Shown here: one piece after another, positions 8,997 to 18,823 of the stretch | Layout: each line of letters opens with the position of its first letter | Numbering within the stretch: the first letter of the stretch is position 1 | Assembly: GCF_016735115.1 (NCBI RefSeq) | Contig: NZ_JAERQJ010000003.1 | Span: 248,001 to 312,000 of the forward strand | DNA from: Aquimarina mytili | Lineage (GTDB): Bacteria; Bacteroidota; Bacteroidia; Flavobacteriales; Flavobacteriaceae | DNA length: 64,000 nt | Direction of reading: 5' to 3' | Position numbers and translations under genes: made by a program | The notes under the pieces: model-generated | What the model was told of the DNA's origin: nothing | Database searches by the model: none | The model's input: only the letters and a program-made list of their open reading frames with translations

Positions 8997-9965
8997 TTAT
9001 GCGTTATTCGACTTAAATTCTTTTAATTTTTCTATAAGTCTTGGCACTACTTCAAAAGCATCTCCTACTATTCCGTAGTCTGCTGCTTTAAAGAAAGGTG
9101 CTTCTGGGTCATTGTTTATAACCACTTTTACTTTACTTGCATTAATCCCTGCAAGATGTTGTATTGCTCCAGAAACTCCAACAGCTATATACAAGTTAGA
9201 AGCCACTGGTTTACCTGTTTGTCCAACGTGTTCACTATGCGGTCTCCAACCCATATCACTTACTGGTTTAGAGCATGCTGTTGCTGCTCCTAATACTTCA
9301 GCAAGATCTTCAATCATCCCCCAATGCTCCGGTCCTTTTAAACCACGACCACCAGATACAACAATCTCGGCATCAGCAATAGAAACTTTATCTGTAGCCT
9401 TATCTACTGATGTTACATTTACATTAAAATCTGCATCTGATAACGATGGAGCAAAAGCTTCTGCGCTTGCGGCTCCAGAATTTTCTTTTAGTCCAAATGC
9501 ATTATTAGACAATCCAATTACCTTAACATCTGTTGACATCTCGGTAATATTAAATGCTTTATTTGTAAATGCTGTACGTTTTACTTTAAAAGGAGCTGCA
9601 CTTTCTGGTAATGCAACCACGTTAGATGCATACCCTGCATTAAGGTTTACAGCTAATAATGGAGCTAAAAACTTACTGTCTGCAGAAGAACTTACCACAA
9701 CAACTTTAGAAGCTTCTTGCGTAGCAGCTTGTTTGATCGCATCAGCATATGCTTTTGCATTAAACCCAGACAATTTATCGTCTTTTACTTCTAATACCTT
9801 ATCAACACCATAAGTTCCTAACTCGCTACTATCTCCTCCATTAATACTTATTGCAGTAACTGTTGTTCCCAACATAGTCGCTACTTCTTTTGCATAAGAT
9901 GCTACTTCGAAAGCTGCTTTTTTAAACTTTCCTCCTTCACTTTCTGTATATACTAAAACTGACAT
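8997..9965 (-). CDS. etfA: Electron transfer flavoprotein alpha subunit
   Basis: A 322-residue protein. The N-terminal domain has the ETF fold (VLVYTESEGGKFKKAAFE). The C-terminal FAD-binding domain shows the signature GGRGLKGPEHW, the CSKPVSDMGWRPHSEHVGQTG stretch and the SGAIQHLAGINASKVKVVIN segment that binds FAD. With EtfB it carries electrons from acyl-CoA and other flavin dehydrogenases to ETF:quinone oxidoreductase. It follows etfB by 11 bp on the minus strand. Confidence 0.95.
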   Translation of the reverse strand: MSVLVYTESEGGKFKKAAFEVASYAKEVATMLGTTVTAISINGGDSSELGTYGVDKVLEVKDDKLSGFNAKAYADAIKQAATQEASKVVVVSSSADSKFLAPLLAVNLNAGYASNVVALPESAAPFKVKRTAFTNKAFNITEMSTDVKVIGLSNNAFGLKENSGAASAEAFAPSLSDADFNVNVTSVDKATDKVSIADAEIVVSGGRGLKGPEHWGMIEDLAEVLGAATACSKPVSDMGWRPHSEHVGQTGKPVASNLYIAVGVSGAIQHLAGINASKVKVVINNDPEAPFFKAADYGIVGDAFEVVPRLIEKLKEFKSNNA

Positions 9966-9976
9966 ATTTTTTTCTT

Positions 9977-10723
9977 TTAAATAGCTTTTGCTTCGTTATG
10001 TAATAAATCTATAAGCTCCTGTACATTATCTGGAGATACTAGTTTCACATCTCCTTTAGGAGCTGGTTTCTGAAACTGAACGGCCTTAGTTTCGTGATCA
10101 GCATCAACTGGATCAACAACAGTTAATGGTTTCTTACGAGCCATCATAATCCCACGCATATTTGGTATACGCAAATCACTTTCTTCAACAAGTCCTTTTT
10201 GACCTCCAACAACCAAAGGTAATTTAGTTGTAGATGTTTCTTTACCTCCATCTATTTCACGAATAGCAGTCGCCACATCACCTTCTATCTCTAAACCGAT
10301 ACAAGTATTCACAAAATTAGCACCAGTAATGGCAGCAACCATACCTGGCACCATACCGCCATTATAATCTATCGACTCTCTACCTCCAATAACAAGGTCA
10401 TAACCTCCATCCTGAACGACTTTTGCCAATTGTTTAGCAACATAAAAACCATCAGTAGCTTCAGTATTTACTCGTATTGCATTATCTGCACCTATAGCTA
10501 GCGCTTTACGTAGTGTAGGTTCTGTCTCAGGGCCACCAACATTTACAACATCTACAGATGCTCCTTGTTTTTCTTTAAACCACATTGCACGAGTTAAACC
10601 AAATTCATCATTTGGATTAATCACAAATTGCACACCATTAGTATCAAACTTAGTATCCCCATCCGTAAAATTAATTTTGGAAGTTGTGTCCGGCACATGG
10701 CTAATACAAACTAATATCTTCAT
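9977..10723 (-). CDS. etfB: Electron transfer flavoprotein beta subunit
   Basis: A 248-residue protein starting MKILVCISHVPDTTSKI. It carries the EtfB landmarks NPNDEFGLTRAMWFKE, ALAIGADNAIRVN, VIGGRESIDYNGGMVPGMVA and the AMP-binding RIPNMRGIMMARKKPL. Its partner etfA follows directly. The gene is divergent from pdhB, with the two starts 163 bp apart. The length is normal for the family. Confidence 0.95.
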   Translation of the reverse strand: MKILVCISHVPDTTSKINFTDGDTKFDTNGVQFVINPNDEFGLTRAMWFKEKQGASVDVVNVGGPETEPTLRKALAIGADNAIRVNTEATDGFYVAKQLAKVVQDGGYDLVIGGRESIDYNGGMVPGMVAAITGANFVNTCIGLEIEGDVATAIREIDGGKETSTTKLPLVVGGQKGLVEESDLRIPNMRGIMMARKKPLTVVDPVDADHETKAVQFQKPAPKGDVKLVSPDNVQELIDLLHNEAKAI

Positions 10724-10845
10724 TTTATATAGGTATTTTTTGAGAATTTAATAATAAATGCGAAGGTACAAATAAAATGTCAAATTTACTATGCGTGCAT
10801 AATAAATTTTTTAATATTCCACTGCCTCCTAAGCGTTTTAATTGC

Positions 10846-10853
10846 TACTTTTG
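10846..10853 (+). promoter_or_regulatory. Putative -7 element of pdhB
   Basis: TACTTTTG matches TAnnTTTG and lies 33 bp before the ATG at 10887. It falls inside the longer open frame that begins at 10842, which argues that the downstream ATG is the true start. Confidence 0.55.
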
Positions 10854-10886
10854 CCTTTCGTTATAGCAAAAAACAATTTTTTACAC

Positions 10887-11864
10887 ATGAAAACGATACA
10901 ATTCAGAGAAGCAATTTGCGAAGCAATGAGCGAAGAGATGCGCCGAGATGAATCCATTTATTTAATGGGTGAAGAAGTTGCAGAGTACAATGGAGCCTAC
11001 AAAGCTAGTAAAGGTATGCTAGATGAATTTGGACCCGATCGTGTCTTGGATACTCCTATCTCTGAATTAGGTTTTGCTGGTATTGGAGTAGGAAGTGCTA
11101 TGAATGGTAATCGACCTATTATAGAATTTATGACCTTTAACTTTTCATTGGTAGGGATCGATCAAATTATAAATAACGCTGCAAAAATGCGTCAAATGAG
11201 TGGAGGGCAATTTAATATCCCTATTGTTTTTAGAGGTCCTACAGCTTCTGCTGGTCAATTAGGGGCGACACACTCACAAGCTTTCGAAAACTGGTTTGCT
11301 AATACACCAGGGCTAAAGGTAGTAGTTCCTTCAAACCCTAAAGATGCAAAAGGATTATTAAAAGCTGCCATTAGAGATGATGATCCGGTTATCTTTATGG
11401 AAAGCGAACAAATGTATGGTGATAAAGGAGAAGTTCCAGAAGGTGAATATACAATTCCATTAGGTGTAGCAGAAACCAAAAGAGAAGGTAACGATGTTAC
11501 TATTATTTCTTTTGGAAAAATTATAAAAGAAGCCTATAAAGCAGCGGATGAGCTTGCTAAAGAAAATATTTCTTGTGAAATTATCGATCTAAGAACTGTT
11601 CGTCCTTTAGATCTTGATGCTATTTTCACTTCAGTTAAAAAAACTAATCGACTAATTATCCTTGAAGAAGCATGGCCTCTTGCCAACATTGCTTCAGAAA
11701 TCACTTATCAGGTTCAATCTAATATCTTTGACTATCTGGATGCACCTATTATAAAAATTAATACGGCAGATACACCAACCCCTTATTCTCCTGTTTTATT
11801 AGAAGAGTGGTTACCAAATAGCAAGGATGTAGTTAAAGCCGTAAAAAAAGTGATGTACAAATAA
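10887..11864 (+). CDS. pdhB: Pyruvate dehydrogenase E1 component beta subunit
   Basis: The protein is 325 residues when started at MKTIQFREAICEAM, which aligns with the family start. The ThDP-binding E1-beta fold is evident from YLMGEEVAEYNGAYKASKGM, DTPISELGFAGIGVGSAM, FRGPTASAGQLGATHSQAFE and VVPSNPKDAKGLLKAAIRDD. The C-terminal transketolase domain shows IDLRTVRPLDLDAI. The E1-alpha and E2 genes are not in the window. The YNGAYK signature is typical of pyruvate rather than branched-chain enzymes, though the sequence alone does not fully exclude another 2-oxoacid. Confidence 0.92.
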   Translation: MKTIQFREAICEAMSEEMRRDESIYLMGEEVAEYNGAYKASKGMLDEFGPDRVLDTPISELGFAGIGVGSAMNGNRPIIEFMTFNFSLVGIDQIINNAAKMRQMSGGQFNIPIVFRGPTASAGQLGATHSQAFENWFANTPGLKVVVPSNPKDAKGLLKAAIRDDDPVIFMESEQMYGDKGEVPEGEYTIPLGVAETKREGNDVTIISFGKIIKEAYKAADELAKENISCEIIDLRTVRPLDLDAIFTSVKKTNRLIILEEAWPLANIASEITYQVQSNIFDYLDAPIIKINTADTPTPYSPVLLEEWLPNSKDVVKAVKKVMYK

Positions 11865-11990
11865 AATTTACTTTTTTATTTTACGTTTCATCAATTTTAG
11901 GAATGCAGCCTTGATATCCTAACCCTCAAAAATGGCCTAAAAATTGATGCATCCACTAACTATCATAAGTATTAACTATAATAACTTTAG

Positions 11991-14486
11991 ATGAAAAAAA
12001 TTATTTTAGGAGTAATTCTTGCTGTATTTAGCTGCACAGCTCTCCTTTCGCAAACTAAAGTTGGTGGGCAAGTATATGATAGCAACAAACAACCTATTCC
12101 TTTTGCAAATGTTGTATTTGTAAACTCTACAATTGGTACTATTACAGATGAAAACGGTAATTTTTACATGGAGTCAGATAATAACCATTCTGACATCAAA
12201 GTTTCATTTATTGGTTTTCAAACAAAAACGATAGCTCTTAATAAGCGAGTTACATATAAAATGCAGATAACTCTAGAAGAAGAAGCTGCATCTTTAGATG
12301 AAGTCGTTATATATAAAGGTAAAACCTCTAAGAAAAATAATCCTGCTATCGATATTCTAAAGAAGATATGGGATAATCGACGGGTAAATGGAGTCAAAAA
12401 ATTTAAACAATACACATACGACAAGTACGAAAAATTAGAATTTGATCTAAATACTATTGATAGCGCTTTAATTAATAGTAGAATTTTCAATGGTATGGAG
12501 TTTATTTTTGACGATATAGACACCTCCAGAATTACAGGAAAAACGTATCTCCCAATCTTTCTAAACGAAGCCATTTCAAAAGTATATGGGGATAATCAAA
12601 TAAATGAATATAAAGAAGTATTAACCGGAAATAAAAATGCCGGATTTAGTGATAATCAAACGCTAATTGCTTTCGTTAAAGATTTATATTCCGACTATGA
12701 TGTATATGAAAATTACTTAAAATTCTTTGATAAAAGTTTTACAAGTCCGCTATCACGTACCGGAGTTGGTGTATATAATTACATTCTTTCTGACAGTGCC
12801 TATATAGGCAATAAATGGTGTTATAATATCATATACTATCCAAGGCGTAAAAACGAACTTACCTTTAAAGGAGATTTTTGGGTAAATGATACCACATGGG
12901 CTATCAAGGAGATCAACCTTGAAGTTACAAAAAGTGCTAATATAAACTGGGTAAAAGATTTATATATTGAACAAGAGTTTGATGTATTAAATGATTCCAT
13001 TTTTCTAATCACAAAAGATTATTTTCAATCTGATTTTGCTTTCAGTAAGAAAGAAAAATCACGTGGGGTATACGGTAAAAGAACCACACTATACGACAAT
13101 TATAAATTCAACATAAAGAAAGATAAAAAGTTTTATCAAACCCAAGTAGATCCATATGATCAGGACATATACAATCGTGAAGATTCGTTCTGGAAAAATG
13201 CCCGTATGGAAGAACTGAACAAAGATGAACAAAAAGTCTACAAATTGCTTGACACACTTCGCACAGTAAAAGCATTTAAGCGACTTTATAATATCGGAAC
13301 AATTTTAGCTACGGGATATATAGAATTTAATGGGTTTGATTTTGGACCTTTGTTTTCAACTGTGGGATTCAATGATATTGAAGGTTGGAGACTACGTGCA
13401 GGAGGTAGAACCTATTTTACTTCTAATGACAGATGGCGTATAGAAGGATATGGAGCCTATGGCTTTAAAGACAATAAATTCAAATATGGCATATCCGGAA
13501 AGTATTTGGTAGATCGAAAATCCAGATTAATAGTATCGGCCGGAAATCGTAGAGATGTAGAACAATTAGGAGCTAGCTTAACCAACACCAATGACGTAGA
13601 AGGCAGAAGCCTTGCTTCGTCATCTGTAATAGCCACTGGAGATAATACTAGATTGACCTCTATTAATTTATCTGCATTTTCTATGCAATTAGAACCCAGA
13701 AAAAACTTTACCGTAGGAGTTACAGGATCGTACAGAAATTTAAAACCCGCAGATCGATCCCTATTTAGTCTTGATTTTGTTGATCCCGCTACCGGAGAAT
13801 TACAAACAGAAATACAGCAAACAGAAATTGCAACATCTCTCGCCTATTTTCCTGGGCGCAAAACCACAGGTTATGGAGTCGATCGAATCACGGTTAACCA
13901 GGGTGATTTTGCGACTCTTTTCTTAAACTATAGCGTAGGGTTACAGGACATTATCGAAAGCGATTTTGAATATCAGAAAATCCAATTCTTATACCAGCAA
14001 CCTTGGAATATTGGTGGTTTTGGTAGGCTGAATAGCACCTTAGAAGTTGGTAAAACTTTTGGAGATGTACCACTAGGGTTATTAAGTGTTATTCCTGGTA
14101 ACCAAACCTACTTATCTATCTACAATACATTTCCTCTACTCAATTTTTACGAGTTTGTAACCGACACTTATGCTACTCTACATTTGGAACACAATTTTAA
14201 TGGGCGAATATTCTCAAGAATACCATTGCTCCGAAAATTAAACCTTAGAGAACTAGTAGGAATTCGAGGAGCATGGGGACAATTGTCAGATGAAAACATC
14301 CTATTAAGTGCTCCTTCTAATGAAATTTTAATTGCTCCAGAAGATGAAGTCTATTGGGAATATAGTTTAGGAGTGGGTAATATCTTCAAAATTTTTAGAA
14401 TTGATTTCCATTTTAGAGGAAACTATTTTGACAACCCTGATGCTCGTAAATTTGGAGTTACAGGTTCTTTTGGTTTCTATTTCTAA
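11991..14486 (+). CDS. DUF5686 / carboxypeptidase-like regulatory domain outer-membrane protein
   Basis: An 831-residue exported protein. It has a signal peptide (residues 1-21, ending LLSQ), then a CarboxypepD_reg-like domain at 22-105 (VGGQVYDSNKQPIPFANVVF, GTITDENGNFYM). A long DUF5686 region follows, rich in aromatic residues and alternating beta-strands, and ends in an outer-membrane-barrel-like terminus (FGVTGSFGFYF, terminal Phe). It is related to SusC/TonB-receptor N-terminal modules but has no plug domain. The function is not known. It sits 126 bp after pdhB as a single gene. Confidence 0.88.
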   Translation: MKKIILGVILAVFSCTALLSQTKVGGQVYDSNKQPIPFANVVFVNSTIGTITDENGNFYMESDNNHSDIKVSFIGFQTKTIALNKRVTYKMQITLEEEAASLDEVVIYKGKTSKKNNPAIDILKKIWDNRRVNGVKKFKQYTYDKYEKLEFDLNTIDSALINSRIFNGMEFIFDDIDTSRITGKTYLPIFLNEAISKVYGDNQINEYKEVLTGNKNAGFSDNQTLIAFVKDLYSDYDVYENYLKFFDKSFTSPLSRTGVGVYNYILSDSAYIGNKWCYNIIYYPRRKNELTFKGDFWVNDTTWAIKEINLEVTKSANINWVKDLYIEQEFDVLNDSIFLITKDYFQSDFAFSKKEKSRGVYGKRTTLYDNYKFNIKKDKKFYQTQVDPYDQDIYNREDSFWKNARMEELNKDEQKVYKLLDTLRTVKAFKRLYNIGTILATGYIEFNGFDFGPLFSTVGFNDIEGWRLRAGGRTYFTSNDRWRIEGYGAYGFKDNKFKYGISGKYLVDRKSRLIVSAGNRRDVEQLGASLTNTNDVEGRSLASSSVIATGDNTRLTSINLSAFSMQLEPRKNFTVGVTGSYRNLKPADRSLFSLDFVDPATGELQTEIQQTEIATSLAYFPGRKTTGYGVDRITVNQGDFATLFLNYSVGLQDIIESDFEYQKIQFLYQQPWNIGGFGRLNSTLEVGKTFGDVPLGLLSVIPGNQTYLSIYNTFPLLNFYEFVTDTYATLHLEHNFNGRIFSRIPLLRKLNLRELVGIRGAWGQLSDENILLSAPSNEILIAPEDEVYWEYSLGVGNIFKIFRIDFHFRGNYFDNPDARKFGVTGSFGFYF

Positions 14487-14643
14487 ATAATTTGAAATAT
14501 ATCTCTGAAGATTTATCTCATAAAATGATAAAAACAATCGTTTTGTATCGCTCTGAAAACGTTATAGGTTACCTCTAGAATAAGATTTAACAAAAAAGAC
14601 AAGATTTTCTTTAGATAAATTTTAACTAACCCCTTGTAATACT

Positions 14644-14651
14644 TATCTTTG
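14644..14651 (+). promoter_or_regulatory. Putative -7 promoter element of ppa
   Basis: TATCTTTG fits TAnnTTTG and sits 28 bp before the ppa ATG, giving a short leader. The -33 TTG is not clear. Confidence 0.5.
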
Positions 14652-14678
14652 CCGCCCATTAAATAGAAAACAAAAATT

Positions 14679-15209
14679 ATGAGCGCAGCTACTAAAGAAA
14701 GCTTTGACGTACTTATTGAAATTCCAAAAGGAAGTCGTAACAAATATGAATACGATTTTGATATAAAAAAGATACGATATGATCGTATGATATTTTCATC
14801 GATGATGTATCCTGCAGATTACGGTTTTATTCCAGAGACATTAGCTCTAGATGGTGATCCGTTAGATGTATTAGTATTAGTTACTGAACCTACATTCCCT
14901 GGATGTGTGATGGAAGTAAAACCTATTGGTGTTTTTCATATGGCAGACGAAAAAGGTCCAGATGAAAAAATCATTTGTGTACCCGTATCAGATCCAATAG
15001 CTAACAGATTGGCTGATTTAAAAGAAATGAACCCACACTTGATAAAAGAGATTGAACACTTCTTCCAGGTATACAAAGATTTAGAAGAGAAAAAAGTTGA
15101 TGTAGGCGGCTGGGGTAATATCGATGAAGCTAAAGATATCATTAAAGCTTGTGTAAAACGTTTTGAAGAACTTGAAGACAAACCAAAAGGATTGTTTAGC
15201 ATAGCTTAA
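14679..15209 (+). CDS. ppa: Soluble inorganic pyrophosphatase (family I)
   Basis: A 176-residue cytosolic enzyme hydrolysing PPi to two Pi. The family I active site is visible: EIPKGSRNKYEYD, the DYGFIPETLALDGDPLDVLVL metal-binding stretch (conserved Asp triad in DGDPLDVL) and later the lysine-rich EKKVDVGGWGN. The length matches bacterial family I enzymes. It has its own promoter and terminator. A membrane pyrophosphatase gene lies 1.3 kb downstream, so the cell encodes both a heat-dissipating and an energy-conserving PPi hydrolase. Confidence 0.95.
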   Translation: MSAATKESFDVLIEIPKGSRNKYEYDFDIKKIRYDRMIFSSMMYPADYGFIPETLALDGDPLDVLVLVTEPTFPGCVMEVKPIGVFHMADEKGPDEKIICVPVSDPIANRLADLKEMNPHLIKEIEHFFQVYKDLEEKKVDVGGWGNIDEAKDIIKACVKRFEELEDKPKGLFSIA

Positions 15210-15230
15210 TGCTTTATAAGTTTAAGTCAT

Positions 15231-15265
15231 AAAAAAGGTGCAAATTAGATTTGCACCTTTTTTTT
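15231..15265 (+). terminator. Terminator of ppa
   Basis: A 13-bp stem, AAAAAGGTGCAAA at 15231-15243 with TTTGCACCTTTTT at 15249-15261, is followed by further T. It lies 22 bp after the ppa stop. The T and A runs on both sides mean it may also serve the convergent lipoprotein gene. Confidence 0.85.
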
Positions 15266-15286
15266 ATTTATATATTATTTTGTCTT

Positions 15287-15964
15287 TTATCTTCTAATAA
15301 TATTTATATTCTCAAACACAACAACATCTATCGTAGCCGATATTGTCATATCATTACCTGTTGTACGCTCATTTTCTATTTCTACAACAAAAGAGCACTT
15401 CAATTCATTGGTTGTTGTATCAAAACTATAATCTGTTACGCTTAAACTAGAACTTTTATCCCCGCTTTCAACATAGGTATCTAGGGTAAAAAGCTTTAGA
15501 TCATCTGAGAGAATGGTATAATTTTGGAGAAAAAACCCAATATCACCAAAATCAGAATCATCGGTAACCTCTAAATAAAAACCAGCTGCGCTGCCTGCCG
15601 ATTTATTAACATTAACCCCTGGAGAATTTGCTCTATCTACTTCAAACGTCAACGTAGAACCTTCAGTATTAAAATAGTTAGCACCCTCTTCATTAGTGAT
15701 AAATTTCAGTTCTTCATCGTGAGTAAACGCCTCTCCATCTGCTCTTGTACCAGAGATATTTAAGGTTATACTACCATATTTCGATAATTCGTCAAAACCA
15801 ACACCGTTTTCTCCATTCTCACCATCTAATCCGTTTTCTCCATTTATTCCATCAGTACCATCTAATCCATTTATTCCATCTTCTCCTTCACAATTCGCCA
15901 AGAATAATCCAATACCCAAAATACATATTGCCCTACACAATACTTTAAAATTAAAAATCCTCAT
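15287..15964 (-). CDS. Lipoprotein with short collagen-like Gly-X-Y tract
   Basis: A 225-residue protein with a lipobox (GLFLANC, Cys 25). Immediately after it come ten Gly-X-Y triplets rich in Asp, Asn and Glu (GEDGINGLDGTDGINGENG and on), residues about 26-57. The rest is beta-rich with no family I recognise. The acidic collagen-like stalk directly after the lipid anchor suggests a spacer that holds the C-terminal domain off the outer membrane. The tract contains no proline, so a stable collagen helix is doubtful and calcium binding is an alternative. It converges with ppa. Confidence 0.75.
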   Translation of the reverse strand: MRIFNFKVLCRAICILGIGLFLANCEGEDGINGLDGTDGINGENGLDGENGENGVGFDELSKYGSITLNISGTRADGEAFTHDEELKFITNEEGANYFNTEGSTLTFEVDRANSPGVNVNKSAGSAAGFYLEVTDDSDFGDIGFFLQNYTILSDDLKLFTLDTYVESGDKSSSLSVTDYSFDTTTNELKCSFVVEIENERTTGNDMTISATIDVVVFENINIIRR

Positions 15965-16467
15965 TTTTTTTGCTTTTACTTATTACTAAAATTATAACAT
16001 TAAAAATCCATGACACCACTATAAAAGGGTAAAAGACATACGCTACACAAATACGATCTCTTTGTCAGGAATTGATGTCAAAAATAGGATTCAAAAATCT
16101 TTACAACATCACCTTTTTCGGTGAAATTGAGTTGTTACAGAGATGTAGTGCACATATGATATTTTGAAGAAAGCCAAAAGGGTTTTTATATTAATCTAGA
16201 GTTTAATTTTAGAAGAAGTTAATTTTCAAAATCCAATCCTAAATAAATAAGAATCAATAAGGTCAATTAGATATATTTTTAGGATAAACAAACTTTCTCT
16301 ATTGACATAAAATCATTCTAATCATAATATTTGTATTTTATTTAACATTTGCTAAATTCTAAATCATAAAACTCACAAAAGCGCAATATTTTATAATAAA
16401 TATTGCGCTTTTTGTATTTAGGGTATTTTTACTACTTTTAGCGACTAATTAACTTAAACTATAATTA
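15965..16467. other. 500-bp non-coding gap with an orphan terminator-like hairpin
   Basis: No convincing gene is visible. At 16377-16412 there is a 14-bp stem (AAAAGCGCAATATT with AATATTGCGCTTTT) followed by T, which looks like a rho-independent terminator on the plus strand. No plus-strand gene precedes it, since the nearest is ppa 1.2 kb upstream with its own terminator. A small hairpin (TCACC, loop, GGTGA) lies near 16110-16125. An unannotated small RNA or a regulated hppA leader is possible. Confidence 0.45.
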
Positions 16468-18744
16468 ATGGAATCAAATATGATCTTTGTGCCAATTGCA
16501 TTGGCAATTTTAGGGTTACTTTTTATGTTTATCAAAATGGCTTGGGTAAAAAAACAAGCTCCTGGTAACGAAAAAATGCAAGAAATTTCTAAAAGTATTA
16601 AAGAAGGTGCTCTGGCATTCCTCGCAGCAGAATATAGATTGTTAGTAATTTTTGTTGTTATTGCATCAGCTGCGTTATTTGGCATTTCAATGATTGTAGA
16701 AACTACAAGCTGGATGATTGTTCCGGCTTTTGTTTTTGGAGCTATATTTTCCGCTCTTGCTGGAAATATTGGTATGCGTATAGCAACTGAAGCCAACGCA
16801 AGAACTGCGGAAGCTGCAAAAACTAGTCTACCGCAAGCGCTAAAAGTATCTTTTGGTGGCGGAACAGTAATGGGACTTGGTGTTGCTGGCCTTGCTGTAT
16901 TAGGATTAAGCTTGTTCTTTATGTTCTTTACTAATCAATTTATGGGAGATGAAGGATCTTTTTATACTAATATGACTATTGTACTTGAGGCTCTTGCCGG
17001 GTTTTCTTTGGGCGCAGAGTCTATTGCATTATTTGCGCGTGTTGGTGGCGGTATTTACACCAAAGCAGCCGATGTTGGCGCCGACCTTGTAGGTAAAGTA
17101 GAAGCTGGCATCCCTGAAGATGACCCTCGTAATCCAGCTACTATTGCTGATAATGTAGGTGATAACGTTGGTGATGTTGCCGGTATGGGAGCCGACCTGT
17201 TTGGATCTTATGTAGCAACTGTACTAGCCGCAATGGTTTTAGGTAACTACGTGATCAGAGATATGTCAACAACCTCTCAGTTTACTGATGATTTTGGTAA
17301 TATGGGTCCAATTTTACTACCAATAGTTATAGCCGGAGTTGGTATTTTAGCATCGATTATTGGTACCTTCTTAGTGGGAGTTAAAAATAATGAAGCTAAA
17401 GAGGCCCAGGTTCAAAAAGCGTTAGATTTAGGTAATTGGGCAGCAATCATTTTAACTGTTATCGCCAGTTATTTCTTAATTGATTTAATGCTTCCAAAGA
17501 CAATGACGATGAACTTTTTTGGAGAAGGAGCTAAAGAAGTATCTTCTATGAATGTTTTCTATTCTACACTAATTGGTCTTGCTGTAGGTGCGTTAATATC
17601 TGTAGTTACTGCATATTACACAAGTTTGGGTAAAAAACCCGTATTAGATATTGTTCAAAACAGTTCTACAGGAGCAGCAACAAACATTATTGCCGGTCTT
17701 GCTGTTGGTATGAAATCAACATTCTTATCTGTAATCTTATTTGCAGCTGCGATATATGGATCGTATGAACTTGCCGGTTTTTATGGGGTAGCCTTGGCAG
17801 CCTCTGCAATGATGGCAACCACTGCAATGCAGTTAGCAATTGATGCTTTTGGACCTATTGCTGATAATGCTGGAGGGGTGGCAGAAATGAGTGAGTTAGA
17901 AGATCATGTACGTGAACGTACCGACATTCTGGATTCTGTAGGAAATACCACTGCAGCCGTAGGTAAAGGTTTTGCTATTGCGTCTGCTGCATTAACTGCA
18001 CTAGCCTTATTTGCTGCATATGTAACATTTACGGGTATTGATGGTATCAATATTTTTAAAGCCGATGTACTTGCTATGTTATTTGTTGGAGGTATGATTC
18101 CGGTTATATTTTCTGCTTTAGCAATGAAATCTGTTGGTAAAGCCGCAATGGAAATGGTACAAGAAGTACGTCGACAGTTTAAGGAGATTCCTGGGATTAT
18201 GGAAGGTACAGGAACCCCAGAATATGCTAAATGTGTTGACATTTCAACTAAAGCGGCTTTAAAAGAAATGATTTTACCTGGATTAATCACTATTATCACT
18301 CCAATTATCATTGGATTATTATTTGGTGCAGAACCTCTTGGAGGATATATGGCTGGAGTTTGTGTATCTGGTGTAATGTGGGCCATTTTTCAAAACAATG
18401 CTGGTGGCGCATGGGACAATGCAAAAAAATCATTTGAAGCTGGTGTTGAAATCGATGGAGAAATGACATACAAAGGCTCTGATGCTCATAAAGCAGCAGT
18501 AACTGGTGATACTGTTGGAGACCCGTTTAAAGATACATCTGGACCATCAATGAACATTTTAATCAAACTAACTTGTTTGGTTGGTTTAGTGATTGCTCCA
18601 ATACTAGGCGGGCACCATCAAGAAACTGCTGTTGCCGATCAGAATATTGAGAGTACTGAATCATCTTCTAAGAAGGATATAGAAGTTGAAAAAACTGAAA
18701 TATCTGATACCAAAATTGCAGTAATAGAATCAATTTCGAAATAA
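16468..18744 (+). CDS. hppA: Membrane-bound ion-translocating pyrophosphatase
   Basis: A 758-residue polytopic protein with about 16 membrane helices that couples PPi hydrolysis to H+ and/or Na+ transport across the inner membrane. The PPi-binding loop is [19 protein letters not shown] followed by [19 protein letters not shown]. The later conserved loops are present ([47 protein letters not shown]). The motif GNTTAA carries alanine where K+-independent pumps have lysine, so it belongs with the K+-dependent type; Na+ versus H+ specificity is not decided here. A polar tail of about 40 residues after the last helix is unusual. Confidence 0.95.
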   Translation: MESNMIFVPIALAILGLLFMFIKMAWVKKQAPGNEKMQEISKSIKEGALAFLAAEYRLLVIFVVIASAALFGISMIVETTSWMIVPAFVFGAIFSALAGNIGMRIATEANARTAEAAKTSLPQALKVSFGGGTVMGLGVAGLAVLGLSLFFMFFTNQFMGDEGSFYTNMTIVLEALAGFSLGAESIALFARVGGGIYTKAADVGADLVGKVEAGIPEDDPRNPATIADNVGDNVGDVAGMGADLFGSYVATVLAAMVLGNYVIRDMSTTSQFTDDFGNMGPILLPIVIAGVGILASIIGTFLVGVKNNEAKEAQVQKALDLGNWAAIILTVIASYFLIDLMLPKTMTMNFFGEGAKEVSSMNVFYSTLIGLAVGALISVVTAYYTSLGKKPVLDIVQNSSTGAATNIIAGLAVGMKSTFLSVILFAAAIYGSYELAGFYGVALAASAMMATTAMQLAIDAFGPIADNAGGVAEMSELEDHVRERTDILDSVGNTTAAVGKGFAIASAALTALALFAAYVTFTGIDGINIFKADVLAMLFVGGMIPVIFSALAMKSVGKAAMEMVQEVRRQFKEIPGIMEGTGTPEYAKCVDISTKAALKEMILPGLITIITPIIIGLLFGAEPLGGYMAGVCVSGVMWAIFQNNAGGAWDNAKKSFEAGVEIDGEMTYKGSDAHKAAVTGDTVGDPFKDTSGPSMNILIKLTCLVGLVIAPILGGHHQETAVADQNIESTESSSKKDIEVEKTEISDTKIAVIESISK

Positions 18745-18768
18745 AAAATATAAAATTATACATATACG

Positions 18769-18799
18769 ACCTCGCTCTTTGAGCGAGGTTGTTTATTTT
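18769..18799 (+). terminator. Terminator of hppA
   Basis: ACCTCGCTC at 18769-18777 pairs perfectly with GAGCGAGGT at 18781-18789 around a TTT loop, followed by a T-rich stretch. It lies 25 bp after the hppA stop and before the phosphatase ATG at 18824. The longer reading frame of that next gene would start inside this hairpin. Confidence 0.85.
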
Positions 18800-18823
18800 T
18801 ATAACAAAATCCACTTTTTTTTC

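Noticed and set aside
9112..9813. Long open frame (233 codons) on the plus strand inside etfA
   Set aside because: It lies fully antisense to etfA, whose protein is recognised over its whole length. The product is Ala/Thr/Ser-rich without family features, as expected from the reverse of a biased gene.
16449..18386. Antisense open frames of 115 and 160 codons opposite hppA
   Set aside because: They are shadows of a clear 758-residue membrane pyrophosphatase; their low-complexity Ile/Pro/Ala composition is typical of reversed membrane helices.
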